From assembly GCA_002428985.1 (NCBI GenBank), contig DIYL01000055.1, positions 100,327-164,326 of the forward strand: a stretch of DNA of 64,000 nucleotides, written 5' to 3'. Under the pieces are notes generated by a model. That model was not told the origin of the DNA, made no database searches, and saw only the letters and a program-made list of their open reading frames with translations. Made by a program: the position numbers and the translations under genes. How positions within the stretch are numbered: position 1 is the first letter of the stretch; each line of letters begins with the position of its first letter. Below are positions 27,143 through 35,459 of the stretch, piece after piece. The DNA comes from Anaerolineales bacterium UBA6055 (GTDB taxonomy: Bacteria > Chloroflexota > Anaerolineae > Aggregatilineales > Phototrophicaceae).

Positions 27143-28189
27143 ATGACGAACATGCAAAATGACAACAATTTGATTCTAAAAGTCAATGATCTTAAGATGC
27201 ACTTTCCGTTACGCCGCGGGTTGCTCCAGCGTGTGGTAGGAACAATCAAAGCCGTTGACGGTATTTCCTTCGAGCTACATGAAAACGAAGTGATGGGGCT
27301 TGTCGGCGAGAGTGGTTGTGGTAAAACCACGGTTGGACGCACATTGCTCCGGCTCTATGATCCAACTGATGGCGAAGTAATGTTCCATAAAGAAGATGGT
27401 GACTGGGTTGATGTCGCTAAGGTCAATAACAAACAAATGAAAGAACTCCGCAAAGAAATGCGGATGATCTTCCAAGACCCGTTTAGTTCGCTCAATCCGC
27501 GCCTGACAGTCAAAGATATTATTGCCGAACCACTGGTGATCCATAACTCGGCATCAGGTTCTGCCTTGCAAGACCGCGTTGCCGAACTGATGTCCGCTGT
27601 TGGGTTGAATCCGTCATATATGGGGCGCTATCCACATGAATTTTCTGGTGGGCAACGTCAGCGTATTGGTGTAGCAAGAACGCTTGCACTCAATCCACGT
27701 CTAATTGTCGCAGATGAGCCAGTATCGGCATTGGATGTATCAGTGCAGGCGCAGGTTTTGAATTTGCTACAAAACTTGAAAAATGACCTCGGCTTGACGT
27801 TTATCTTTATCTCTCACGATTTATCGGTCGTGGAACATATTTGTGATAAAATCGCGGTGATGTACGTCGGCAACATTGTCGAACTTGCACCCACAGAAGA
27901 GCTACTGACCAATCCGAAACATCCATATACTGAAGCACTTGTGTCGGCTGTACCATCAGCTGATCCACTCATGAAAATGGACCGGATTATCTTACAGGGT
28001 GATGTACCAAGCCCAGCCAACCCACCATCAGGCTGTGTGTTCCACCCACGTTGCCGTTATGCGAAGGACATCTGTAGTCAAGAAAAACCACCGTTGGTCG
28101 AGGTAGCTCCCGGTCACACGGCGCGCTGTCACTTCGCCAATGAGCTAGATTTACAAGGAGTGTCCTATGTCGCATCAGCCGAAGCCTAA
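27143..28189 (+). CDS. Oligopeptide/oligosaccharide-type ABC transporter ATPase (DppF/OppF family)
   Basis: This 348-residue ATPase has Walker A GESGCGKTT, the FQDPFSSLNPR Q-loop region, signature FSGGQRQRIGVART and Walker B LIVADEPVSALD. The C-terminus has the family cysteine motif CVFHPRCRYAKDIC. An in-frame extension to 27023 would overlap the permease by 100 bases, so ATG 27143, just after the permease stop, is used. It completes the five-gene transporter. The following DUF4870-like gene overlaps its end by 23 bases, so translation of the two may be coupled. Confidence 0.92.
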   Translation: MTNMQNDNNLILKVNDLKMHFPLRRGLLQRVVGTIKAVDGISFELHENEVMGLVGESGCGKTTVGRTLLRLYDPTDGEVMFHKEDGDWVDVAKVNNKQMKELRKEMRMIFQDPFSSLNPRLTVKDIIAEPLVIHNSASGSALQDRVAELMSAVGLNPSYMGRYPHEFSGGQRQRIGVARTLALNPRLIVADEPVSALDVSVQAQVLNLLQNLKNDLGLTFIFISHDLSVVEHICDKIAVMYVGNIVELAPTEELLTNPKHPYTEALVSAVPSADPLMKMDRIILQGDVPSPANPPSGCVFHPRCRYAKDICSQEKPPLVEVAPGHTARCHFANELDLQGVSYVASAEA

Positions 28190-28955
28190 TGAATCTAATG
28201 GAGACGGGCGCATCTTCGCCATTCTCGCATATATTATCCCTGTCATTGGCGGGGTAATCGGGCTGGTTATCAACCGTGGTAATATACTGACGCGCAACCA
28301 CGCCCAACAGAGTATTGGTGCCGTCCTGACAATCGTTCTCGGATTTGTAACATGGATGGTTAGTGCCTATGCGATTTCGCTTGCCCCAGCAATTCGCCCA
28401 GTTCTCTTAGCTGCGACATTTGTAGTGATTGCACTCGGCTTGTTACTGGCAATCTACTATACGGCGCGGTTAGATACCGACGATAACATACAAAGCCGGA
28501 AACGCTCTAGTATCATACGTAAAGCAATATGGGCAATCGGTATTTATGGGGTCGGTAGCGTGATTTATTTCCTCAGTCAAACGTCCCCGGAAACTGTTGA
28601 ATTTGCTGTTCCACTCATCGAATTGCTAAAACCTGCAAGTGAGCTATTTATGCCTGTGCTCATTTTAATGACGGTCATTATCATTGCAACGGGTGTCGTC
28701 CCATCGATCGTCACAGTCACCATGACAACGATGTTAGCGATCAATCTGCTGACATGGATGCCAATTGCCGGACCCGTGATTTCAGTTTCGCTATATGCAC
28801 TGGTCATGGCACTTATTATTTTCCTAATTGTGAATTGGGGAGTCGGCTTGCTTCGTGCTGTACAAGGTGCTGAGCATGTGATCCCGATTGCGAATAATGT
28901 CACAGTACGTATCTTTGGTGAACCCGAAAAAGCCAAAGTCGCTGAAACAGCCTAA
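28167..28955 (+). CDS. DUF4870-like multi-pass membrane protein
   Basis: This 262-residue protein has five or six hydrophobic segments. Its first 70 residues resemble DUF4870: IFAILAYIIPVIGGVIGLVI, then the NHAQQS motif and another helix. The C-terminal part ends in a cytoplasmic-looking EPEKAKVAET tail. The start ATG follows AAGGAG and lies inside the ATPase gene. Function is unknown. Its tight placement after an ABC operon suggests co-expression rather than a proven role in transport. Terminator 28962-28992 closes the unit. Confidence 0.7.
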   Translation: MSHQPKPNESNGDGRIFAILAYIIPVIGGVIGLVINRGNILTRNHAQQSIGAVLTIVLGFVTWMVSAYAISLAPAIRPVLLAATFVVIALGLLLAIYYTARLDTDDNIQSRKRSSIIRKAIWAIGIYGVGSVIYFLSQTSPETVEFAVPLIELLKPASELFMPVLILMTVIIIATGVVPSIVTVTMTTMLAINLLTWMPIAGPVISVSLYALVMALIIFLIVNWGVGLLRAVQGAEHVIPIANNVTVRIFGEPEKAKVAETA

Positions 28956-28961
28956 AAAAAG

Positions 28962-28992
28962 AAACCCTCTCCATTATTTATGAAGAGGGTTT
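28962..28992. terminator. Bidirectional intrinsic terminator
   Basis: Stem AAACCCTCT/AGAGGGTTT with an A-tract before it and a T-tract after it, placed between convergent genes ending at 28955 and 29025. It should stop transcription from both sides. Confidence 0.88.
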
Positions 28993-29024
28993 TTTAATTC
29001 TCATATCATCTAATTTGACAGGTG

Positions 29025-30368
29025 CTATAACGCCTCAATAAACGTCGCCTCAGTTTTTGCTCGGACTTCATCTAATGTCACATCCGGCATGAGTTCAATT
29101 AAGGTCATCTGCCCATCAGGGAACGTGAATACACCGAGATCAGTAATCACCATATCAACGACAGACATCGCGGTAATGGGTAGGGTACATGCTGGAACAA
29201 GCTTAGACGAGCCATCACGATTCGTATGCGTCATCGTGATAATGAGGCGACGTGCACCTGATGCTAAATCCATCGCCCCGCCAACACCTAACAACGGTTT
29301 GCCGGGAACAGCCCAATTGGCGAGGTTAGCCGATTCATCGACTTGTAAGCCACCCATAATAGCGACATCAATATGTCCCCCGCGTATCATCGCAAATGAA
29401 TCGGCACTATCAAAATAACTACTACCCGATAATGCAGTCACTGGAATTTTGCCTGCATTGACTGGATAGTCTAGCGCACCACCGTCTTCAGGCGCAGGAC
29501 CAACGCCTAACATCCCATTTTCGGTATGCAAGATGATGCCGTGTTCTGGCGTGATTAAATCAGCGACAAGTGTTGGAATACCGATGCCTAAGTTAACGAC
29601 ATCACCTTGTTTGAGCTCCTGCAAAGCTCGTTGCGCCATTGCCATTCGCCGTTCACTGACTTTTTTAGCACTGCTAGCAACAGAAGCAGATGAACCTAAA
29701 TCTTCCAATGTGGTGTGTGCTTGCACCAGATAATCTACATAATTACCTGTGGTATGAACCTGATTCGGATCAATTTCGCCAAGTGGCACGATATATTCAA
29801 CTTCGGCAATGACAATATCGGCAGCGGTTGCCATAGCTTTATTAAAGTTTTGCTCTGTCATACGGTAGACGAGATTTCCAGCGGTGTCCGCCTTCCATGC
29901 GCGAATAAAAGCGACGTTAGCACGTAGGGCAGGCACAAACACATAGGGTTTGCCGTCAATTTCACGCGTATCATGGTCATCTGCAATAGTTGTTCCGAAT
30001 GCTGTTGGGGTATAAAATCCGCCAATTCCAGCGCCACCAGCGCGCATCGCCTCCGCTAACGACCCTTGCGGGATGAGCTGTACCTCAATATCGCCGGATT
30101 GTGCCGCTTTTACTGCTTCGGGGTTACTCGTAAAAAAAGAACCAATCGCTTTTTTGAGTTGTCCATTCCGAAGTAGTCGACCACCACCGAGTCCAGCCTC
30201 CCCAACGTTGTTGCCGATGTAGATTAGGTCTTTTGTATCCGTTTCAGCAAGAGCATGAAGTAAATGCACAGGATTACCTGTCATACCAAAGCCGCCTGCC
30301 ATCAAGCAGTCGCCATCTTTAACGAACGTAGCCGCTTCTTCGGCTGTGATTTGTGGAACTTGTTTCAT
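29025..30368 (-). CDS. Fused two-domain CoA-transferase (alpha and beta subunits in one chain)
   Basis: This 447-residue protein joins the two subunits of a 3-oxoacid CoA-transferase (SCOT/ScoA-ScoB type). The N-terminal half shows GGFGMTGNPVHLLHAL; the C-terminal half shows GDVVNLGIGIPTLVADL and the catalytic glutamate in HTENGMLG. In most bacteria these are separate genes; the fused form resembles the animal mitochondrial enzyme. The frame extends to 30395, overlapping the thiolase end, but ATG 30368 (minus) is the better start, ten bases after the thiolase stop. With the thiolase it would convert acetoacetate or 3-oxoadipate to acyl-CoAs. Confidence 0.9.
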   Translation of the reverse strand: MKQVPQITAEEAATFVKDGDCLMAGGFGMTGNPVHLLHALAETDTKDLIYIGNNVGEAGLGGGRLLRNGQLKKAIGSFFTSNPEAVKAAQSGDIEVQLIPQGSLAEAMRAGGAGIGGFYTPTAFGTTIADDHDTREIDGKPYVFVPALRANVAFIRAWKADTAGNLVYRMTEQNFNKAMATAADIVIAEVEYIVPLGEIDPNQVHTTGNYVDYLVQAHTTLEDLGSSASVASSAKKVSERRMAMAQRALQELKQGDVVNLGIGIPTLVADLITPEHGIILHTENGMLGVGPAPEDGGALDYPVNAGKIPVTALSGSSYFDSADSFAMIRGGHIDVAIMGGLQVDESANLANWAVPGKPLLGVGGAMDLASGARRLIITMTHTNRDGSSKLVPACTLPITAMSVVDMVITDLGVFTFPDGQMTLIELMPDVTLDEVRAKTEATFIEAL

Positions 30369-30378
30369 CGTCGTCTGC

Positions 30379-31650
30379 CTACCGTACCAGTTCAATCAGG
30401 GTTGCTTCACCTTGTCCAACCCCGACACACAGCGTCGCCAAACCGTATTGCATATCTTGCCCTTCATCAGCTAAGCGATGCATCGCATGAATCAGTGTGG
30501 TGAGAATTCTTGCCCCCGACATACCTAATGGATGCCCTAACGCAATCGCACCACCGTGAATATTTGTAATATCCTCACTGATGCCGAGTTCATGCAACAC
30601 AGCTAATGATTGTACGGCAAACGCTTCATTGAGTTCGACGAGGTCTATATCATCGATGGTTAGTCCATTGCGCTGTAGTACTTTTTGGGTTGCTCGCACA
30701 GGTCCTAAGCCCATCACGCGTGGATCAACACCTGTTGCCGCGGATCCCATCCAGCGTGCCAATGGTTGAATTCCAAATTCTTCAGCTTTTTCGGCAGACA
30801 TCAAAACCAATGCGCAAGCACCATCATTTAAACCGCTGGCATTGCCTGCCGTGACTGTGCCATTCTCGCGAAAAACCGCTCTCAATTTCGATAGTCGTTC
30901 GAGAGATGTAGCAACTTCATAACCGTTTTCGGTCTGTTTATAAAACGGATGCTCATCAGTATCGACGATAATCGGATCACCTTTACGTTGTGGGATAGTG
31001 ACTGGAACAATCTCATTTTTAAACCACCCATTATTGATCGCATCAACTGCCCGTTGTTGGCTCTGTAAAGCAAAGCGATCTTGTTCCTCGCGTGGGATTT
31101 CGCCACCTTCGATTTGTCCAGCACAACTCATCTCGTAGATATTTTCGGCAGTTTCGCCCATTGCTTCTAATGGGAATAACGCCTCCATTTTGGGATTGGG
31201 ATAGCGCCATCCAAATGTTGTGTCATACCCTGTAATATTACCTGATGGTCCGAAGGGCATACTCCCTTTTGGGAATGAATACGGGGCGCGAGTCATGCTC
31301 TCGACACCACCCGCAACAAATAGGTCGCCTTCGCCGACTTTGATCGCTCGGGCTGCTTGATTCACAGCATTTAACCCACTGGCACACAATCGGTTAACAG
31401 TCACACCGCCAACTGTCTCCGGTAATCCGGCAAGGAGCAATCCCATCCGCGCAATATTACGATTATCTTCTCCAGCTTGATTGGTACACCCCATATACAC
31501 TTCTTCGATTAGGTCAGGGGATACCCCGGATCGTTCGACCGCTTCTTTAATTACATGTGCCGCCATATCATCGGGTCGCACTTGTGATAGGACTCCGCGT
31601 AGTTTTCCAACGGGTGTTCGCACCGCACGGACAATAACAACCTCTGTCAT
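30379..31650 (-). CDS. Acetyl-CoA acetyltransferase / 3-oxoacyl-CoA thiolase
   Basis: This 423-residue thiolase has the acylated cysteine Cys89 in RLCASGLNAV, the His in GGAIALGHPLGMSGA and the second Cys in LCVGVGQGEA, so the active site is complete. It cleaves or makes 3-oxoacyl-CoA in the cytoplasm. It may be a PhaA- or PcaF-like enzyme; the sequence alone does not separate them. AAGGAT precedes the ATG. It is the first gene of a minus-strand pair with the fused CoA-transferase. A divergent region of 184 bases separates it from the Gfo/Idh operon. Confidence 0.92.
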   Translation of the reverse strand: MTEVVIVRAVRTPVGKLRGVLSQVRPDDMAAHVIKEAVERSGVSPDLIEEVYMGCTNQAGEDNRNIARMGLLLAGLPETVGGVTVNRLCASGLNAVNQAARAIKVGEGDLFVAGGVESMTRAPYSFPKGSMPFGPSGNITGYDTTFGWRYPNPKMEALFPLEAMGETAENIYEMSCAGQIEGGEIPREEQDRFALQSQQRAVDAINNGWFKNEIVPVTIPQRKGDPIIVDTDEHPFYKQTENGYEVATSLERLSKLRAVFRENGTVTAGNASGLNDGACALVLMSAEKAEEFGIQPLARWMGSAATGVDPRVMGLGPVRATQKVLQRNGLTIDDIDLVELNEAFAVQSLAVLHELGISEDITNIHGGAIALGHPLGMSGARILTTLIHAMHRLADEGQDMQYGLATLCVGVGQGEATLIELVR

Positions 31651-31775
31651 ATAGGCATCCTTTTTGCATTTTTGGTAATCTTATCCATCAGTATATATCA
31701 CACTTGCCTCAGATTTTGGCAAACATATTACATTTACTCACCTAAGCTAAGTGTGTGTATATAAAACATCAAGAA

Positions 31776-31792
31776 TCCTATATCATATAGGA
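31776..31792 (+). promoter_or_regulatory. Palindromic putative operator between divergent genes
   Basis: TCCTATAT-C-ATATAGGA is a perfect 8-bp palindrome around one base, 43 bases before the ATG of the oxidoreductase at 31835. A TATATA at 31758-31763 could serve as its -10 region, but I see no good -35. The palindrome shape suggests a repressor site, regulator unknown. Confidence 0.5.
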
Positions 31793-31834
31793 AATGCAAA
31801 ATATTGATTTATGCTTTGAAGGATTATTAAGATT

Positions 31835-33145
31835 ATGAGCGATAAAAAACGCTTTGCAATTGTTGGCACAGGGTCACGGGCGGGTATGTTTGTACAAGCC
31901 ATTGTAGAAATATATAAAGAGACATCCGAATTAGTAGCATTCTGTGATCTGAGTCAAACCCGTATGGATTGGTATAACAGCCAATTGGTTGATCAACTTG
32001 GTTTTACGCCGTTACCAACATATAAAGCCGATGATTTTGATACGATGATTGAGGAGACAAAACCCGACACAGTCATCGTGACGACGATTGATGCATGGCA
32101 TCACAAATATATTGCCCGCGCGATGGAATTAGGCTGTGATGTGATTAGTGAAAAGCCGATGACAACCGACATCGACAAGATGCGTACCATCTACGATGCA
32201 ATTGATAAAACAGGGAAATCTCTACGCGTGACGTTTAACTATCGCTATGCACCCGCCTACACACAATATCGAAAACTTATTATGGACGGAACAATAGGAC
32301 GACCACTAGCAGTCGATTTTTCGTGGGTATTGGATACCAGTCATGGTGCCGATTACTTCCGGCGCTGGCACCGTGAAAAGCATAATAGCGGCGGGTTGAT
32401 GGTACACAAAGCGACACATCATTTTGACCTTGTGAATTGGTGGATTGATTCCTACCCAAAGCAAGTATTTGCAATGGGTGACTTGTTATTCTATGGTAAA
32501 GAAAATGCCGAAGCTCGTGGTGAATCGTATGATTATGCGCGTTATACAGGAGCAGAAGCGGCTAAAGATGACCCGTTCGCATTATTCCTCGATGAAAAAC
32601 AAGTCTTCCAAGATTTGTATCTAAATGCCGAAGAAGAGACCGGATACATTCGTGATCGCAATGTATTTGGTGAACCAATCACCATCGAGGATACTATGAA
32701 TGTCACCGTCCGGTATCAAAATGGGGTGTTACTATCATATAACCTCATTGCTTATGCGCCGTGGGAAGGTCTACGTATTGCAGTAACCGGCACAAAAGGG
32801 CGCGTTGAGATGGACATCACAGAAAATGTCACGCATCTTAAGTCAGACGAAGCGTCCGCATCAGCAAGTAAAGGCGCATTCGAAAAGACTGCTATTCGTG
32901 TTTTCCCGATGTTTGGCGAGCCTTACACAGTCGATATTCCATTTAGCGATGGTGGGCATGGTGGCGCTGATCCTGTGATGTTAGAGCAAATTTTTGCATC
33001 GGATCCACCAAACGATCCGTTCAAACGGGCTGCATCGCACATTGATGGAGCTGCATCAATTTTAGTTGGTATATCAGCAAATCAATCAATGGCATCCGGC
33101 GAAATGATACAAGTTGATGACCTCTTTAAATTGCCGACACGCTAA
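31835..33145 (+). CDS. Gfo/Idh/MocA-family oxidoreductase
   Basis: This 436-residue NAD(P)-dependent oxidoreductase has the N-terminal Rossmann motif AIVGTGSRAGMF (residues 8-19) and the Lys-Pro motif ISEKPMTTDIDKM (near residue 107), the catalytic signature of the family. NSGGLMVHKATHHFDLVNWW provides the His-rich second half of the active site. Such enzymes oxidise sugars, inositols or their derivatives. It is the first gene of a long plus-strand catabolic run. A length above 400 is at the high end of the family because of inserts around residues 225-265. Confidence 0.9.
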   Translation: MSDKKRFAIVGTGSRAGMFVQAIVEIYKETSELVAFCDLSQTRMDWYNSQLVDQLGFTPLPTYKADDFDTMIEETKPDTVIVTTIDAWHHKYIARAMELGCDVISEKPMTTDIDKMRTIYDAIDKTGKSLRVTFNYRYAPAYTQYRKLIMDGTIGRPLAVDFSWVLDTSHGADYFRRWHREKHNSGGLMVHKATHHFDLVNWWIDSYPKQVFAMGDLLFYGKENAEARGESYDYARYTGAEAAKDDPFALFLDEKQVFQDLYLNAEEETGYIRDRNVFGEPITIEDTMNVTVRYQNGVLLSYNLIAYAPWEGLRIAVTGTKGRVEMDITENVTHLKSDEASASASKGAFEKTAIRVFPMFGEPYTVDIPFSDGGHGGADPVMLEQIFASDPPNDPFKRAASHIDGAASILVGISANQSMASGEMIQVDDLFKLPTR

Positions 33146-33171
33146 ACAAATAATACAATATAGGTGAGTAA

Positions 33172-33198
33172 ATGCCCCACATTGTTATGTGTGGGCAT
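33172..33198 (+). terminator. Stem-loop between two dehydrogenase genes
   Basis: ATGCCCCACA pairs with TGTGTGGGCAT with one bulged base, loop TTGTTA. No T-run follows, so it may be a partial terminator or an mRNA-stabilising structure inside the operon. Confidence 0.4.
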
Positions 33199-33233
33199 GC
33201 TCTTCTAACTATGATTATTTGGAGCATTAATTC

Positions 33234-34268
33234 ATGAAAGCCATTATGAAAGTCGCCCGTGGGATGGGAAATGTCGAAATTCGTGACATCCCCGAACCAA
33301 CGCCTCAAGCCAGCGAAGTCATGATAAAAATACAGGCGGCAGGCATCTGTGGGACAGACATCCATATATTTAAAGATGAATTCCCGACAAAACCACCTGT
33401 TGTGCTGGGACACGAAATCTCGGGTGAAATTGTGCAAGTTGGTAACGCCGTTAATGGAATTGAAATTGGTACACGCGTGACATCCGAGACCTACTATCAA
33501 ACCTGCGGGGTGTGTATGTATTGTCGGCGTGGTGAAGAGAACTTATGCTTAAGTCGCCTCTCAATTGGGTCGGGTGTGAATGGTGGGTTTACACAATTTG
33601 TTGTTGTTCCCGCCACCAATGTCCATGTATTACCTGAGAACCAATCTTATGAATCAGGCGCATTAACCGAGCCATTGGCGTGCGTTGTGCATGGTGTCTT
33701 GAGTACCCCGACAGTTAGCCCGGGTGATGTCGCAGTGATTGCGGGTCCCGGTGCAATTGGATTATTGACATTGCAAGTTGTCAAAGCAACAGGCGCGACC
33801 GTTGTCATGCTCGGGACAAGCGCAGACAAAAATCGGCTTGACCTTGCTCAGTCACTCGGTGCGGATTATGTGATGGATGTGCTCGAAGACGACCCCACTA
33901 ACCTGATCCAAAGCATTACCCAAGAAGGTCTTGGCGCAGATGTCGTTTATGAATGTTCCGGAGCAGGACCAGCGGCACAACAATTGCTCACCCTTGTCCG
34001 GCGCAAAGGGCGTTATGTACAGATTGGCTTATTTGGTGGATCCATCGCATGGGATCTAAACCAAGTCTGTTATAAGGAACTCATTGTCACAGGCAGTAAT
34101 GCAAGTATTCCATCTGCATGGGATAAAGCACTCAAACTTCTAGAAACAGGCGTTGTGAAAACTGAGCCATTGATTACCCATACGTTTGACATCACAGATT
34201 GGGAAGCCGCGTTTGATGTATTCGATGCGAAATCTGGTGTGAAGACAATCTTGAAACCAGTCGGGTAG
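33234..34268 (+). CDS. Zinc-dependent dehydrogenase, sorbitol/threonine dehydrogenase-like
   Basis: This 344-residue MDR enzyme has complete zinc sites: catalytic Cys39 in GICGTD and His60-Glu61 in GHE, and structural cysteines 91, 94, 97 and 105. The NAD-binding motif is VIAGPGAIGLLTLQV. It probably oxidises a polyol or sugar to a ketose, cytoplasmic. GGAG lies nine bases before the ATG. It lies eight bases before an SDR gene. Compare the zinc-less MDR at 1876. Confidence 0.92.
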   Translation: MKAIMKVARGMGNVEIRDIPEPTPQASEVMIKIQAAGICGTDIHIFKDEFPTKPPVVLGHEISGEIVQVGNAVNGIEIGTRVTSETYYQTCGVCMYCRRGEENLCLSRLSIGSGVNGGFTQFVVVPATNVHVLPENQSYESGALTEPLACVVHGVLSTPTVSPGDVAVIAGPGAIGLLTLQVVKATGATVVMLGTSADKNRLDLAQSLGADYVMDVLEDDPTNLIQSITQEGLGADVVYECSGAGPAAQQLLTLVRRKGRYVQIGLFGGSIAWDLNQVCYKELIVTGSNASIPSAWDKALKLLETGVVKTEPLITHTFDITDWEAAFDVFDAKSGVKTILKPVG

Positions 34269-34275
34269 GTACAAT

Positions 34276-35055
34276 ATGCGTCTTAAAGGAAAAACCGCAT
34301 TAGTAACAGGCGCTGCCGATGATCGTAGTATTGGCTGGGGAATTGCGCTTGCATTAGCACAAGAAGGCGCAAACATCGTCGTCAATGATGTTGTGATGCC
34401 AAACGAACTCGAAAAACGGGTAAACGACCTAAACGAACTCGGAGTTGGCGGTTTAGCGGTACAATCTGATGTTACTGATCCATCGGCTGTTGATGATATG
34501 GTCGAGCAAACGATTGAAAAGTTCGGTCAGATTGACATCGTCGCGAGTAACGCAGGCATCATCCGTTGGGAAGGTTTTCTGGAGATTACACCCAAAAATT
34601 TACGCCAGATAGTTGATGTAAACATCAAGGGCAATGTCAATGTATGTCGGTCGGTTGCTAAGCAGATGATCAAACAGGGGCAGGGCGGGCGCATCATTAT
34701 CACGTCATCGGTACAGTCGGATATGCACTTTACAGTAACACCTGTCTACGGCGGGACAAAACATGCTATGCACACCTTTGTTGGGTCACTCGCTTTGGAA
34801 CTCGCCCCATACAATATCACAGTGAATCATGTTGGTCCGGGTTGGGTGCGCTCAGCACTCAACGATCCTGCACCAGACCAGCAAAGCGAAGACGATATTG
34901 AAGCAAATCGCCGAAATGTACCGCTCAAACGCGACGGATTACCTGTAGAAATCGGGCGAGCAGTGACTTATTTTGCATCACCCGATGGGGATTATGTGAC
35001 AGGAGCATTCATCCGTGTGGATGGTGGATTAGGCATCAGCAAATATTCTTTGTAG
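34276..35055 (+). CDS. Short-chain dehydrogenase/reductase (classical type)
   Basis: This 259-residue SDR has the coenzyme motif TGAADDRSIGWG, the ASNAG motif, and an active site with Ser in TSSVQSD and Tyr-x3-Lys in YGGTK. The terminal YVTGAFIRVDGGLG is intact. It should reduce or oxidise a sugar-derived substrate in the cytoplasm, as part of the catabolic run started by the Gfo/Idh gene. The loop with an extra acidic residue (AADDRS) resembles enoyl-ACP reductases, but the active site is that of classical SDRs. Confidence 0.9.
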   Translation: MRLKGKTALVTGAADDRSIGWGIALALAQEGANIVVNDVVMPNELEKRVNDLNELGVGGLAVQSDVTDPSAVDDMVEQTIEKFGQIDIVASNAGIIRWEGFLEITPKNLRQIVDVNIKGNVNVCRSVAKQMIKQGQGGRIIITSSVQSDMHFTVTPVYGGTKHAMHTFVGSLALELAPYNITVNHVGPGWVRSALNDPAPDQQSEDDIEANRRNVPLKRDGLPVEIGRAVTYFASPDGDYVTGAFIRVDGGLGISKYSL

Positions 35056-35080
35056 GATTGCAATTATAGTGAATACAAAA

Positions 35081-35105
35081 TCTCACCACGGAGACACAGA
35101 GAAAG
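35081..35105 (+). repeat. Copy of a dispersed CACGGAGACACAGAG-type repeat
   Basis: CACCACGGAGACACAGAGAA is a sequence type I know as a common dispersed intergenic repeat of environmental bacteria. A related copy in the opposite orientation lies at 51278-51323. It is responsible for an artificial N-terminal extension of the next small gene. Confidence 0.6.
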
Positions 35106-35113
35106 GGTTAGTC

Positions 35114-35362
35114 ATGAGATTGACACTACACGAACGTTATATTTTTCATTTAAGTGGCGGATATATTGAAGGTAGTTTAGTCGGGAACAACACACCAGAA
35201 GAAGCATATATGTCTTTAAAGGGTCTGACAGGTCAAGATTTTGGATATGACGCTAGGGCGTGGAAAAAATGGTTTGCTGAGAATGATATAGAGACTGCCT
35301 ATCAAGGTTTAGTACGCCGTTCCGGGAAAAAACGTAAAGAATTAACAGAAGATGATGATTAA
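35114..35362 (+). CDS. Small hypothetical protein (82 residues)
   Basis: The protein begins MRLTLHERYIFHLSGGYIEG, contains an acidic-to-basic C-terminus (RRSGKKRKELTEDDD), and has no signal peptide or membrane helix. I recognise no family. A longer frame from GTG 35069 encodes KSHHGDTEK from the dispersed repeat and is not part of the gene. AAAGGG lies six bases before ATG 35114. It lies 97 bases before the GH116 gene. Codon use is normal, and I think it is a real but uncharacterised gene. Confidence 0.6.
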   Translation: MRLTLHERYIFHLSGGYIEGSLVGNNTPEEAYMSLKGLTGQDFGYDARAWKKWFAENDIETAYQGLVRRSGKKRKELTEDDD

Positions 35363-35459
35363 CAGATTCTTTGATCGTATATGTCGACCATGTTAGACTC
35401 TGAGCCAAAAATACGTTATTTTAATACCACCCATTTGACTGAAAGGTGACAATAACCTT

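Noticed and set aside
28577..28936. 119-residue minus-strand ORF inside the DUF4870-like gene
   Set aside because: Shadow of the membrane protein gene, with the opposite strand to its neighbours.
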